Source: an uncultured Verrucomicrobiota bacterium (GTDB lineage Bacteria > Verrucomicrobiota > Verrucomicrobiia > Chthoniobacterales > JACTMZ01). From it: a stretch of DNA of 64,000 nt. Where the stretch lies: assembly GCA_903953565.1 (NCBI GenBank), contig CAJBKE010000055.1, forward strand, positions 1 to 64,000, written 5' to 3'. The translations under genes and the position numbers were made by a program. Under the pieces are notes generated by a model. It was not told the DNA's origin. It saw only the letters and a program-made list of their open reading frames with translations, and ran no database searches. Positions 44,272-53,567 of this stretch are shown piece after piece (positions within the stretch are counted from its first letter, which is position 1; each line of letters begins with the position of its first letter).

Positions 44272-45612
44272 ATGCAAAAACCGCACCTCTCCTTCTGGCA
44301 GATCTGGAACATGTCCTTCGGGTTCCTCGGAATCCAATTCGGCTGGGGACTGCAGATGGCCAACATGTCGGCCATCTACACCTTCCTCGGAGCCAAATCC
44401 GAGCAACTCTCCCTCCTCTGGATCGCCGCACCGCTGACCGGTCTCATCGTGCAGCCCATCATCGGCTACCTCAGCGACCGCACGTGGAATCGTCTGGGAC
44501 GACGCCGCCCGTATTTCCTGATCGGCGCGCTCATCGCCTCGGCCGCCCTGATCGCCATGCCGAACTCATCCGTCCTTTGGATGGCCGTCGGCCTGCTCTG
44601 GATCCTCGATGCCTCGATCAATATCACCATGGAGCCGTTCCGCGCCTTCGTGGCCGACAAACTTCCCGAGGAGCAGCGCAAACAGGGCTTCGCCATGCAA
44701 AGTCTGTTCATCGGACTCGGCGCCGTCATCGCCTCGGCCCTGCCGTGGATCCTCAGCAACAACTTCGGCATGTCGATGGAAGCCGCCGAAGGACACATCC
44801 CCACCGCGATCAAACTCGCCTTTTATATCGGCGCCGGCGCGTTCCTCTTCGCCGTTCTCGTCACCATCCTGACCACCCCGGAATACCCGCCGGAGGACAT
44901 CGACACGTTCCTCCGTGAGAAAGAGGAAACCAAGGGCTTCTGGCGCGGTGTGCGCGAAATTTTCGCCGGAATCGGCTCAATGCCGACCGTGATGAAACAA
45001 CTGGCCGCCGTCCAATTCTTCACCTGGCTCGGACTCTTCGCCATGTGGATTTATTTCTCGGTCAGCGTCGGTGTGCATTTCTACGGCGGAGTGGCCGACG
45101 GCACTGACGAGCAACGCAAACTCTTCAGCGAGGGTGTGGCCTGGGCCGGTCTTTGTTTCGCCGCCTACAACGGCGTCTGCTTCGTCTTTTCCTTCGTCAT
45201 AATGGCTCTGGCTCGCCGCTACAGCGCCAAAGCCATCCACATCCTCTGCCTGCTCTGCGGCGCGGCCGGTCTCGGCTCTGTCATGCTCTTCACCGATCCG
45301 AAACTCCTGCTTCTTTCCATGACCGGCGTGGGCATCGCGTGGGCGTCCATTCTTTCCATGCCCTATGCCATGCTTTCCGGCGCGGTCGATCCGAAGAAAA
45401 TGGGACTCTTCATGGGCATCTTCAATTTCTTCATCGTCATCCCGCAGGTTGTCGCCTCGCTCGGTCTCGGACTTTTCGTCAAACAATTCCTCGGCAATGA
45501 CCCCGTCGGCGCCGTCGCATTCGGCGGAGTTTGCTTCCTCATCGCCGCCCTGCTCACGTTCCGCGTGCAAGCCACCGAAGACACCGCGCCGCTGAAATCG
45601 GCCTCCTTGTAG
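44272..45612 (+). CDS. MFS sugar transporter (SLC45/GPH-like)
   Basis: 446 residues with about 12 helices. FGFLGIQFGWGLQMANMSAIYTFLG is the first helix, and IGYLSDRTWNRLGRRRPYFL is the cytoplasmic loop with the SLC45-like R-x-G-R-R-R-P motif. Similar bacterial proteins carry maltose or sucrose with protons. No sugar-degrading gene adjoins, but the GH63-like glucosidase at 16.7 kb is a possible partner. Confidence 0.9.
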   Translation: MQKPHLSFWQIWNMSFGFLGIQFGWGLQMANMSAIYTFLGAKSEQLSLLWIAAPLTGLIVQPIIGYLSDRTWNRLGRRRPYFLIGALIASAALIAMPNSSVLWMAVGLLWILDASINITMEPFRAFVADKLPEEQRKQGFAMQSLFIGLGAVIASALPWILSNNFGMSMEAAEGHIPTAIKLAFYIGAGAFLFAVLVTILTTPEYPPEDIDTFLREKEETKGFWRGVREIFAGIGSMPTVMKQLAAVQFFTWLGLFAMWIYFSVSVGVHFYGGVADGTDEQRKLFSEGVAWAGLCFAAYNGVCFVFSFVIMALARRYSAKAIHILCLLCGAAGLGSVMLFTDPKLLLLSMTGVGIAWASILSMPYAMLSGAVDPKKMGLFMGIFNFFIVIPQVVASLGLGLFVKQFLGNDPVGAVAFGGVCFLIAALLTFRVQATEDTAPLKSASL

Positions 45613-45632
45613 CGGCGCTCTATGAGCGCCGG
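45607..45632. repeat. Palindromic repeat family B copy with compensating stem
   Basis: TTGTAGCGGCGCTCTATGAG then CGCCGG. The stem is GGCGCTC/GAGCGCC instead of GGCGGTC/GACCGCC, so both arms changed together relative to other copies. It covers the stop of the MFS gene. Confidence 0.75.
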
Positions 45633-46354
45633 TGCATCGCCCGCACCCGCCAAAGATCCCAAGCGCTTCGCCATCCATCGCGCACCGGCCGGAACTTCGT
45701 TTCCTCGTCGTTGATCCACTCGACCGGCAATTCGTCGACGCGCAGGCCCGACTTTTGTGCGAGCAAAAGAATTTCCGTGTCGAAGGCAAACCCATCGATT
45801 TGCGACCGCGAAAAAATTTCCTGCGCAGCAGTCCGACGGAACGCCTTGAATCCGCACTGCGTGTCCTTGCTCGGACTCAACCCCAGAGCACGCACGAGAT
45901 GGTTGAAAGCCCGCCCGGCACGCTCGCGCAGGAAATGCTGGCGCTTGGAAACCACGCTTTCCGGATGACGCCGGCTTCCGATCACCGCCGCCGTCCGGGG
46001 GTGGGCCTCGAGATGCGCGACAAAGGGGGCAACGTAACGCAAGGGAACGCTGAGATCGGCGTCCATGAAGAAAATGATTTCCCCGCTGGCGGCGAGCATC
46101 CCGGTGCGGACGGCCGATCCTTTGCCGCGGTGCACCGGATTTTCCCGCACTTGCACCACAGGATCGCCCTCCGCGGCCAACCGGGCCACCTCGGCAGTCC
46201 GGTCGCCGGAAGGTTCGACCACCACGATCACCTCACGCAACCGGGGAAATTCCGCGGCCAACTGCCTCAATCCCGTCACGCAGCGCCCGATACGCCGCTC
46301 CTCGGCATAAGCCGGCACCACAATTGACACGTCAGCGGCGGAATTTTCTGTCAT
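45620..46354 (-). CDS. Glycosyltransferase family 2 (polyprenyl-phosphate sugar transferase-like)
   Basis: 244 residues from ATG 46354. The GT2 pattern is VSIVVPAYAEERRIG, VVVEPSGDRT, and the metal-binding DAD in FFMDADLSVPL. NPVHRGKGSAVRTGML and SKDTQCGFKAFRR are typical of dolichyl-phosphate glucose or mannose synthase relatives. It should load a sugar onto undecaprenyl phosphate, which fits the neighbouring GT-C-like membrane proteins that use such donors. Divergent from the next gene with 14 bases between starts. Confidence 0.92.
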   Translation of the reverse strand: MTENSAADVSIVVPAYAEERRIGRCVTGLRQLAAEFPRLREVIVVVEPSGDRTAEVARLAAEGDPVVQVRENPVHRGKGSAVRTGMLAASGEIIFFMDADLSVPLRYVAPFVAHLEAHPRTAAVIGSRRHPESVVSKRQHFLRERAGRAFNHLVRALGLSPSKDTQCGFKAFRRTAAQEIFSRSQIDGFAFDTEILLLAQKSGLRVDELPVEWINDEETKFRPVRDGWRSAWDLWRVRAMHRRS

Positions 46355-46368
46355 GGTCGCAATTCTCC

Positions 46369-47904
46369 ATGACCCTGCCCGCGACATTGCGCCGCCTTCC
46401 GTGGGATCTCATCGCCATCATGGCTTTGGCCGCGGTCTTCCGCTTCGTTCTGCTGGACCTCAAAGCGCCGCATTTCGACGAAGGCGTCAACGGTTGGTTC
46501 GCCGACAGCATGCGCGAAAAGGGGCACTTCGCCTATGATCCGACCAATTTCCACGGGCCTTGGCATTTTTACACCATCTTTGTCTCGCAAGAACTGCTCG
46601 GACGCAACCTCTGGGCACTGCGCCTGCCCGCGGTGCTGGCCAGCTTGCTCGCCATTCCGGTTTTCTTTCTTTTCGCGCGCTGGTTCGGACGACCCGCTGT
46701 GCGCTGGGCGGCTCTGGCTTTTGCCCTTTCCCCCGCTGAAGTCTTCTACGGACGTTATTCGATCCACGAATCGTGGTTCGCCCTCTTCACCATGCTTTTC
46801 ACCTGGGGCGCGATCGCATTGTGGCTGGAACGCGACCGCGCCGGTCTCTGGGCCGCCGTGCTCGGCCTCGCCGGGATGATTCTCAACAAGGAAACCTACA
46901 TCATCCACGCCGGTTCGCTCGGACTGGCAGCTCTTGTTTTCAGCGCCTGGCAGCGCGTCTCGCCGCTCCGCCCGCCGTTGGAGCGTGCCGCGACGCGGCG
47001 GTGGACCAAACGTGATGCCTGGACGGCCGGCGCTGTCGCTGCCTTTCTCCTCGTCTTCTTTTATTCGGGGAATTTTTTCCATTGGAAGGGACTCTACGGG
47101 CCGTTCGAGTCGCTCGCGGTTTGGACCAAAACCGGGGCGGAGGGTCAGGGGCATGGCAAGGAAGCTTATGACATTATTCCTTTCCTGAATTATTACTGGC
47201 TCGCACTGCTCGCCCGCTACGAGTGGCCGGCGCTGGCCGGTTTGGTCTGGTCGGTGCGCTATGCCTGGCCGTCACCCGCCGCACCGCGCCTGCTCGCCAT
47301 CCTCGGCGGCGGAGTGCTGCTGGCCTATTCGCTGGTCCCCTACAAAACGCCTTGGTGCATCATCGCCATCCTCTGGCCTTGGTTTCTCTTTTTCGGCGCG
47401 GCCATCGAGGCTGCCGGACGAAAATCCGTTCGCTGGATCGCCATTGCCCTGCTCATCGCTTCTGCGGCGCTCTCCATCCGGTTGAATTTTTTCCGCTACG
47501 AGGACGACAGCGAGCCCTACGTCTACGTGCAGACTTACAACACGGTGCATGAATTCACCGGACCTCTCCTGGCGCTCGCCGCGGCCGATCCGCGCGCCGC
47601 GCTCACTCCGGGTGCCATTTACCTCGAGAGCTACTACCCGCTGCCGTGGATGCTCGGGGATTTTCCGAACATCGGATACCACGGTGGCAAAATTCCCACA
47701 GAACTGCCAGCCACGGAAAAATTCCATGTCATCGAAGCGGAAAAGGCCGCGGAACTCCGCCCGCGGATCGGTCCGGGCTTCACCGAAATCACCTTCAAAC
47801 TGCGCTCTGGAAAAGACGAATGCGTGGTCTTTTTTGCGCAGGATCTGCTCGATGCCGTGGCGGAGTTGCCGCAGCAAAAACGGGCCCGGAGGGGTGAACT
47901 ATGA
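46369..47904 (+). CDS. GT-C/Agl23-like (TIGR03663-type) membrane glycosyltransferase
   Basis: 511 residues from ATG 46369 with about 10-12 helices. The first luminal loop has APHFDEGVNGWFADSMREKG and FHGPWHFY, close to the DE-type catalytic loop of GT39/ArnT-like enzymes and to the TIGR03663/Agl23 family. PYKTPWCIIAILWPW lies in a later helix. It probably transfers a sugar from a polyprenyl-phosphate donor made by the divergent GT2 enzyme; this is inferred from context. Overlaps the next gene by 4 bases. Confidence 0.82.
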   Translation: MTLPATLRRLPWDLIAIMALAAVFRFVLLDLKAPHFDEGVNGWFADSMREKGHFAYDPTNFHGPWHFYTIFVSQELLGRNLWALRLPAVLASLLAIPVFFLFARWFGRPAVRWAALAFALSPAEVFYGRYSIHESWFALFTMLFTWGAIALWLERDRAGLWAAVLGLAGMILNKETYIIHAGSLGLAALVFSAWQRVSPLRPPLERAATRRWTKRDAWTAGAVAAFLLVFFYSGNFFHWKGLYGPFESLAVWTKTGAEGQGHGKEAYDIIPFLNYYWLALLARYEWPALAGLVWSVRYAWPSPAAPRLLAILGGGVLLAYSLVPYKTPWCIIAILWPWFLFFGAAIEAAGRKSVRWIAIALLIASAALSIRLNFFRYEDDSEPYVYVQTYNTVHEFTGPLLALAAADPRAALTPGAIYLESYYPLPWMLGDFPNIGYHGGKIPTELPATEKFHVIEAEKAAELRPRIGPGFTEITFKLRSGKDECVVFFAQDLLDAVAELPQQKRARRGEL

Positions 47905-49610
47905 CCGGGTGGCGCATCCTTTGCAGCGGACTCGTCTTTGTCGCCGTAGCCACTATCGCGGCCTCCGGTCTCGCCGTGCTTGGCGGGAAGTTCACGCCGC
48001 AAAGCACATGGATCGCATTCGCCGCGGGCTTGATCGCGGCTTGGGCCACGGCACGAACGGCCTCCGCCCCGCGGCAAAGGATCACCTTGGCCGACGCCAT
48101 TCTCTTTGTCGTCTTCGCCCTCGCTGCCGCCCGGGCATTTCTTTGGGTCATTTATCCCGACGGCGGGAATTTGGAAGTTCTCTCCCCGCACAATCTTGGC
48201 GACATGGCACTGCACCTCAATCTGATCCACCGCTTCGCCAATGGCGGCAACTTCTGGCCGGAAAATCCGTTCCTCGCTGGCGCCATCTTCCCCTACCACC
48301 CGGGCATGGACATTTGGAACGCGCTGCTGCGCATCGCCGGTGTGCCGGTCTATGAGGGCTTACGCTGGACCGCACTGCTCGGAGCAGCCGCGGCCGCCGC
48401 TGCACTCTGGCGTTGGGGACGCGGGTTCACCATGGCAGCCTTCCTCTTCGCCGGCGGGTTCGGCGCGCTCACCGTCCTGCAAAGCGGCGCCCTCGATGGA
48501 ATGCTCGACCAGGTGGAATGGAAAAACACATTCCTCACCATGTTTGTCACGCAACGAGGACTTCTCTACTCGCTGCCGGCCGGCTTGGTGCTTATGACAG
48601 TTTGGCGTGCGCAATTGCGCGGAGACGCGCAGGGGCCGTCCTTGCCCGTGCCGGCCCAAGTCGCCCTCTATGCCCCGACGCCCCTCTTCAACGCGCCAGC
48701 CTTTCTTTTTCTCAGCATTCTTCTTGCCGCCTGCGCGGTAGCCTCTTGGCGCGGCGGCCGCCTCCGCCCGTTTCTCGCCACGGGACTCATCAGCATCATT
48801 CCCGCATCGTGGCTCGTCCATCTGGTCACCGCCGGTTTCACCGCGCCGGGTGCACTGCGCTTCGAACCGGGGTGGATGCAAGGTGAAGGTGGGCTTTGGT
48901 TCTGGCTTTGGAATTTCGGCATCTTTCTGCCGCTGGTTGCCGCCTGCGCCGTGACCGTCTTTCGTCCGCGCGGCGCGGATACCACGACACGCGTCTTCTG
49001 CGGCGTGGCCATCGCCACCTTGGTATTCTGCTTTCTCTTCGCGATCGCTCCTTGGGCATGGGACAACACCAAACTTCTGCTCTGGGCCTACCTCGCGTTG
49101 GCACCTTTCCTTTGGAGCACACTCATCGCCCGGTGGCCGGTCTGGGTCCGCGCTGGCACTTGCCTCCTGCTCTTTGCTTCCGGCGCCCTCGCCCTGATCG
49201 GCGGACTCGATTCGCGCCACGGCTACCAATTGGCCGACCGCTCGGAGTTGGCCGCGGTGCAATTCATGCTGCGCACCATTCCGGTCAATGCGCGCCTCGC
49301 CACCGCACCATCCTACGAACATCCCGCACTCATCCTCGGACAGCCCGTGGTCATGGGCCACGATGGACACCTGTTCAGCCAAGGACTCGATTACGGCCCG
49401 ACCCAGGGGGAACTGGGCGCATTGATGGCCGGTGGACCGGATTGGCGGAATGCAGCTCGCCGTCTGGGTGTGCACTATTTGTTCTGGGGCAAACGCGAGA
49501 CAGAACGCTGGCCGGCTTCGCCCCAGCCATGGAGGGAGTGCGCCCCGGTCCTGGCGGACACTCCGCACGGCGCACTCTACCTACTCACGCCCTGTCTACT
49601 CGGGGAGTGA
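47901..49610 (+). CDS. Polytopic membrane protein, GT-C-like, unknown function
   Basis: 569 residues with about 12 hydrophobic helices. The first large loop (NLGDMALHLNLIHRFANGGNFWPENPFL) and a soluble C-terminal segment of about 110 residues after ALALIGGLDSRHG resemble the layout of GT-C enzymes, but no family motif is certain. It overlaps the upstream gene (ATGA) and is surely cotranscribed with it. Converges on the L,D-transpeptidase gene. Confidence 0.7.
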   Translation: MTGWRILCSGLVFVAVATIAASGLAVLGGKFTPQSTWIAFAAGLIAAWATARTASAPRQRITLADAILFVVFALAAARAFLWVIYPDGGNLEVLSPHNLGDMALHLNLIHRFANGGNFWPENPFLAGAIFPYHPGMDIWNALLRIAGVPVYEGLRWTALLGAAAAAAALWRWGRGFTMAAFLFAGGFGALTVLQSGALDGMLDQVEWKNTFLTMFVTQRGLLYSLPAGLVLMTVWRAQLRGDAQGPSLPVPAQVALYAPTPLFNAPAFLFLSILLAACAVASWRGGRLRPFLATGLISIIPASWLVHLVTAGFTAPGALRFEPGWMQGEGGLWFWLWNFGIFLPLVAACAVTVFRPRGADTTTRVFCGVAIATLVFCFLFAIAPWAWDNTKLLLWAYLALAPFLWSTLIARWPVWVRAGTCLLLFASGALALIGGLDSRHGYQLADRSELAAVQFMLRTIPVNARLATAPSYEHPALILGQPVVMGHDGHLFSQGLDYGPTQGELGALMAGGPDWRNAARRLGVHYLFWGKRETERWPASPQPWRECAPVLADTPHGALYLLTPCLLGE

Positions 49611-49693
49611 GTAGAGAGGTCGCCGAAGCAAGCTTTCAGCCTGAAAACTGAACCACTGAAAACTGCCGACTCCGCGCCGTGCGCGCGGCGCGG

Positions 49694-50302
49694 TCAGAAC
49701 CGCCACATTCTGCCCTGCCGTGCGTCGGCAAAGACCTGCGGGCTGAGCAGGTAGGACATCGGCGGATCCGGCAGATGCGAGTCGTCGACGCGAGGCAGGG
49801 ATTTGCCGATGGTTGCATCCCACGGTTGGCTGCGCGAGATGTTGATCGGCGTGCCGGTGCGCACGAGATTGAAGGTTTTCTGTGCCGCCTTCAGCGGCAT
49901 ACGCACGCAGCCATGCGTTGCGGGGTGCGGCTTCACAAAGCCCCAGTGCATGCCGTAGGCAGGTTTGAATTCCATCCAGTAAGTCATGGGATATCCGGCG
50001 CCCGGATTGCTGACGCGGCGGCGGTTAGCTGTCTTGGAATAGATGGTGTAGTTGCCGTGGGGCGTGGGCGTGGAGGCCGTGCCCACGCAAACCGGTGTGG
50101 CCAGCAAAACATCGTTTCCTTCCACCACGTAAAGTCGCTGGGCGCCGGTGCTGAGTTTCACCGACACATTGGAAGGATTGCGGGGCTGTTTGGCCGGCGG
50201 ATCGAAAGTGAAGGAACTGCCTCCACCCGTCGTGGTTTGGCATCCGGTCAGGGCGCCCGCGGCAAGCACGGACATGAGAGTCAGGAAAGCGGTTTTGATC
50301 AT
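49694..50302 (-). CDS. L,D-transpeptidase (YkuD) lipoprotein
   Basis: 202 residues from ATG 50302. Lipoprotein signal LMSVLAAGALTGC. The YkuD domain begins at VSVKLSTGAQRLYVVEGN; the catalytic motif is H-x-x-x...HGC in MHWGFVKPHPATHGCVRM (His, Ser/Thr-replaced TH, Cys). It makes 3-3 crosslinks in peptidoglycan or anchors proteins to it. An ErfK/YbiS-type proline-rich tail is seen (DPPMSYLL). Divergent from the response regulator gene with 96 bases between starts. Confidence 0.93.
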   Translation of the reverse strand: MIKTAFLTLMSVLAAGALTGCQTTTGGGSSFTFDPPAKQPRNPSNVSVKLSTGAQRLYVVEGNDVLLATPVCVGTASTPTPHGNYTIYSKTANRRRVSNPGAGYPMTYWMEFKPAYGMHWGFVKPHPATHGCVRMPLKAAQKTFNLVRTGTPINISRSQPWDATIGKSLPRVDDSHLPDPPMSYLLSPQVFADARQGRMWRF

Positions 50303-50398
50303 GGGTGGACAGATAGTGTCCGCAGCCGCGATGGCAAGCAGAAACCGGACGCCGGACAACTTGCGTGTTGCCAATACCGCCCGACCAATAGAGAAAAA

Positions 50399-51772
50399 AT
50401 GTCACACCTACGACCCGGCCCCGTGAAGAAAACCATCCTCATCGTCGACGACGAGAAAAACACCCGCGAGGGACTGCGCACCTCGCTGGAAGACGGCTAC
50501 GAGGTCTATGTGGCCGCCGATGCGGGCGGCGCGAAGGCCATCATGGAAGCCGACCGCGTCGACCTGCTCATGACCGACCTCCGACTCGGAACGGACAATG
50601 GTATGGACTTGGTCAGTTGGGCTCTCCGCCAAAACCACCCGCCTGTCTGCATCATCATGACGGCCTACGGCGGTATCGAGGAAGCGGTCGAAGCGATGAA
50701 ACGTGGCGCTTATGACTTTGTCACCAAACCGGTCAACATCGATCGGCTTGAACTCCTGATCAAACGCGCCTTGCACGGATCGGAAATCGAGCGCGAGAAC
50801 GTCCGCCTGCGCGAGCAGATCGACAAGCGATACGGGTTGGAAACTTTCGTCGGCGATTCACCGGCCATGGCGCATGTGCTCGACACGATCAAACAGGTCG
50901 CACCATCCCGGGCCACCGTCCTCATCTCGGGCGAAAGCGGCACCGGCAAAGAACTCGTCGCGCACGCCATCCACCGCCTCAGCCCGCGCCATGGCGGACC
51001 GTTCGTCGCCGTGCATTGTGCGGCCCTTTCACCGCAACTCCTCGAAAGCGAACTCTTCGGCCACGAGAAAGGTGCGTTCACCGGAGCGGGCGAGCGGCGC
51101 ATCGGACGCTTCGAGCAGGCCTCGGGCGGCACGCTGTTTCTCGACGAGATCGGCGAGATCGATGCCGCCACGCAGGTAAAAATCCTCCGTGTGCTCGGCG
51201 AACGCGTCTTCGAGCGCGTCGGCGGCAACAAACCCCTCGCCGCCGACGTCCGCCTCCTCGCCGCGACGAACCGCGACCTGACCAAAATGGTCGCCGAGGG
51301 AAACTTCCGCGAAGACCTCTTCTTCCGTCTCAATGTCGTCCAACTGCACTTGCCTCCGTTGCACGACCGGCGGGAGGACATTCCCCTGCTCGCCGTGCAT
51401 TTCCTGCGCGAGGCGGCAAAGGAGAATGACAAACCTTTCCGCGAACTGACTTCCGATGCCATGAAGTGCCTGGCGAACTACGATTGGCCGGGCAACGTCC
51501 GCGAATTGCGCGCAGCCGTCGAGCACGGGGTTGTCATGGCCGGCGGACCGAAGATCACCCTGCGAGATCTCCCTTCGGGCGTCCGTCGTGCGGCCGAAAC
51601 CGCGCCATCCGGGCCGCTCCCGCTTAACCTCGGCGAGACGGAACTTTCGCTCATCCGTCGCGCCCTCGGTGAATGCCGCGGCAACCGCACGCTCGCCGCG
51701 GATAAACTCGGCATCAGCCGCCGCACGCTCCACCGCAAGCTCCGCGAACATCCGGGACTCGGCGATTCCTGA
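50399..51772 (+). CDS. Sigma-54-dependent response regulator (NtrC/AtoC type)
   Basis: 457 residues from ATG 50399, preceded by AGAGAAAAA. The receiver domain (12-130) has the phosphorylation Asp D60 in LLMTDLRLG and the KPVN loop Lys. The AAA+ domain has Walker A GESGTGKE (178-185), the sigma-54 loop GAFTGA (225-230) and Walker B TLFLDEIGE. The C-terminal Fis-type HTH is GNRTLAADKLGISRRTLHRKL. No histidine kinase adjoins, so the partner and target genes are unknown. Confidence 0.95.
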   Translation: MSHLRPGPVKKTILIVDDEKNTREGLRTSLEDGYEVYVAADAGGAKAIMEADRVDLLMTDLRLGTDNGMDLVSWALRQNHPPVCIIMTAYGGIEEAVEAMKRGAYDFVTKPVNIDRLELLIKRALHGSEIERENVRLREQIDKRYGLETFVGDSPAMAHVLDTIKQVAPSRATVLISGESGTGKELVAHAIHRLSPRHGGPFVAVHCAALSPQLLESELFGHEKGAFTGAGERRIGRFEQASGGTLFLDEIGEIDAATQVKILRVLGERVFERVGGNKPLAADVRLLAATNRDLTKMVAEGNFREDLFFRLNVVQLHLPPLHDRREDIPLLAVHFLREAAKENDKPFRELTSDAMKCLANYDWPGNVRELRAAVEHGVVMAGGPKITLRDLPSGVRRAAETAPSGPLPLNLGETELSLIRRALGECRGNRTLAADKLGISRRTLHRKLREHPGLGDS

Positions 51773-51776
51773 CCGC

Positions 51777-53495
51777 ATGTCCCTCGAGACCAACATCCAG
51801 AACTTCCTGCACGCGTTCGATCAGGGTCGCGTGGCCGTCTGGATCCAGCGACTCATCGTCGTGTTCCTGATGTCCCTCATCGCGGTGATGTGGTTCGGGT
51901 TCAAATTCAACGGATTTTCCGTGCCCGAGGCGATGGATCAGGCGCAGATCGGGAGGCAACTGGCCAGCGGGCAAGGTTTCAGCACGCTCTACGCGCGACC
52001 GCTGGCCATGCATCTCGGATTTGCCCGCGCCGGCCGCGTCGACCTGCCGCTGCGCGAAACCAGCCAGGCACCCCTCGGCCCGCTGATCAATGCAGCGGTC
52101 TTCCGCGTCACCGGCATGAACTTTGCCTTCGCTCCCGGCGCGACCGTCTCGCCAGCCGAGCGCGCCATCACCGCGGCGAGTTTTCTTTTTTTTGCCGGCG
52201 CGCTCTTGCTGTCCTACTTGCTCGGACGCCGCCTTCTCGACCCACCTCTCGCCCTCATCGGCGTCGGACTTGTCCTCCTCACCGATCTCATGTGGCGCTT
52301 CACTTTTTCTGGCCTGCCGCAAATGGCCATGCTCTTCTTTTTCAGCGCCGCCCTCCTCGCGCTGGCCATCGCGATGGAAGCAAATGCTGCGGGCCGCACA
52401 CTCAAGGCTTTCCTCCTCGTGCTGCTGGCCACTGCGCTGCTCAGTTTGCTCACTCTGGGCAACGGCCTCGGGATGTGGATTTTTGCCGGGTTCTGGATCT
52501 TCGTGGTGATGGTCATCCGCCCTCGCTGGCTCGTCGCGCTGGCCGCGCCGGCGCTTTATGTCATTCCCCTCCTGCCGTGGGCTTGGCACAACTGGCGTAC
52601 GCTGCGGAATCCGTTCGGATTGACGTTCTACGAACTCTACCGAAAACACGGCACCGATCCCCTCGCATGGCTGGCCGACTTCGAGCCGATCCTGCGTTTC
52701 CAGTGGCGCGATTTTCTGGCCAACACCGGCGAACAAACCCTCTCGCAGGCTTCGTCCCTCTTCGCCTTCTTTGGCGGCAGCGTCGTGGCCGCGTCCTTCT
52801 TTCTCGCCGTTTTCCTCCAAGTCTTCCGCCGCTGGCTCCCCTCGCAATTCCGCTGGGCCATCCTTCTTATGTGGCTCGGAGCCGCGGCCGGGATGTGCGT
52901 GTTCGGTGTCGATCGCGCGGTCTCGGTCAACCAGCTCCATATTCTTTTTCTCCCCGTCATGATGTTCTACGGGCTCGCCTTTCTCCTCGTCCTGTGGACC
53001 CGGCTCGGTTTCGAACTGCCCTTGGTCCGCGGTATTTTCATTTTTCTGCTCTTCGCCGGTTCCGCCGTGCCCCTGATCGCCACCGCCCTCTCCGCGCCAC
53101 CGCGGGTCAATTGGCCTCCCTACCTTCCCCCGCTCGTCACGCGATTCAGCCAATGGGTCGAGCCCAATGAAGCCCTCGCCGCGGATATCCCTTGGGCCAC
53201 CGCTTGGTATGCGCAGCGCCTGTCATTGCTCCTGCCAGACAACATCGGACAGTTCGAACTCATCCACAGCGAGGACCTGCTGCGAGCCCCGCTCGTGGGC
53301 CTCTACCTAACGCCCTTCAGCGGCGACCGCGCCACCTATGAAAGCATCATCAACGGCCGCTACCGCGAATGGGCCCGGTTCGTCCTGCGCGAGGTCAAAC
53401 CGGAGGACCTCAACAACTGGATGCTGCGATCGGCCATCAATCTTCCGATCGACGGACAATCCATCTTTTACGCCGACCGCCCGCGCTGGCGCTGA
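51777..53495 (+). CDS. Polytopic membrane protein, GT-C/ArnT-like, paralogue 1
   Basis: 572 residues from ATG 51777, five bases after the response regulator stop. About 12 helices; the N-terminal helix is followed by SVPEAMDQAQIGRQLASGQGFSTLYARPL, where the acidic residues fit a GT-C catalytic loop. The C-terminal 120 residues form a soluble part (WATAWYAQRLSLLLPDN). It shares AMDQAQIGRQ, VNQLHILFLP and WPPYLPPL with the next gene, so the two are tandem paralogues. The substrate is unknown. Confidence 0.8.
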   Translation: MSLETNIQNFLHAFDQGRVAVWIQRLIVVFLMSLIAVMWFGFKFNGFSVPEAMDQAQIGRQLASGQGFSTLYARPLAMHLGFARAGRVDLPLRETSQAPLGPLINAAVFRVTGMNFAFAPGATVSPAERAITAASFLFFAGALLLSYLLGRRLLDPPLALIGVGLVLLTDLMWRFTFSGLPQMAMLFFFSAALLALAIAMEANAAGRTLKAFLLVLLATALLSLLTLGNGLGMWIFAGFWIFVVMVIRPRWLVALAAPALYVIPLLPWAWHNWRTLRNPFGLTFYELYRKHGTDPLAWLADFEPILRFQWRDFLANTGEQTLSQASSLFAFFGGSVVAASFFLAVFLQVFRRWLPSQFRWAILLMWLGAAAGMCVFGVDRAVSVNQLHILFLPVMMFYGLAFLLVLWTRLGFELPLVRGIFIFLLFAGSAVPLIATALSAPPRVNWPPYLPPLVTRFSQWVEPNEALAADIPWATAWYAQRLSLLLPDNIGQFELIHSEDLLRAPLVGLYLTPFSGDRATYESIINGRYREWARFVLREVKPEDLNNWMLRSAINLPIDGQSIFYADRPRWR

Positions 53496-53567
53496 CATCC
53501 CGCTTCTCCATCGACGCCCCGCCCGCCCGCCGCTAAAAATGTCCCTCCAGTCTCCGCTCCGTCGCGC

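Noticed and set aside
49679-50398. 240-codon N-terminal extension of the sigma-54 regulator
   Set aside because: The extension is antisense to the L,D-transpeptidase gene and lacks protein-like sequence; ATG 50399 starts the receiver domain.
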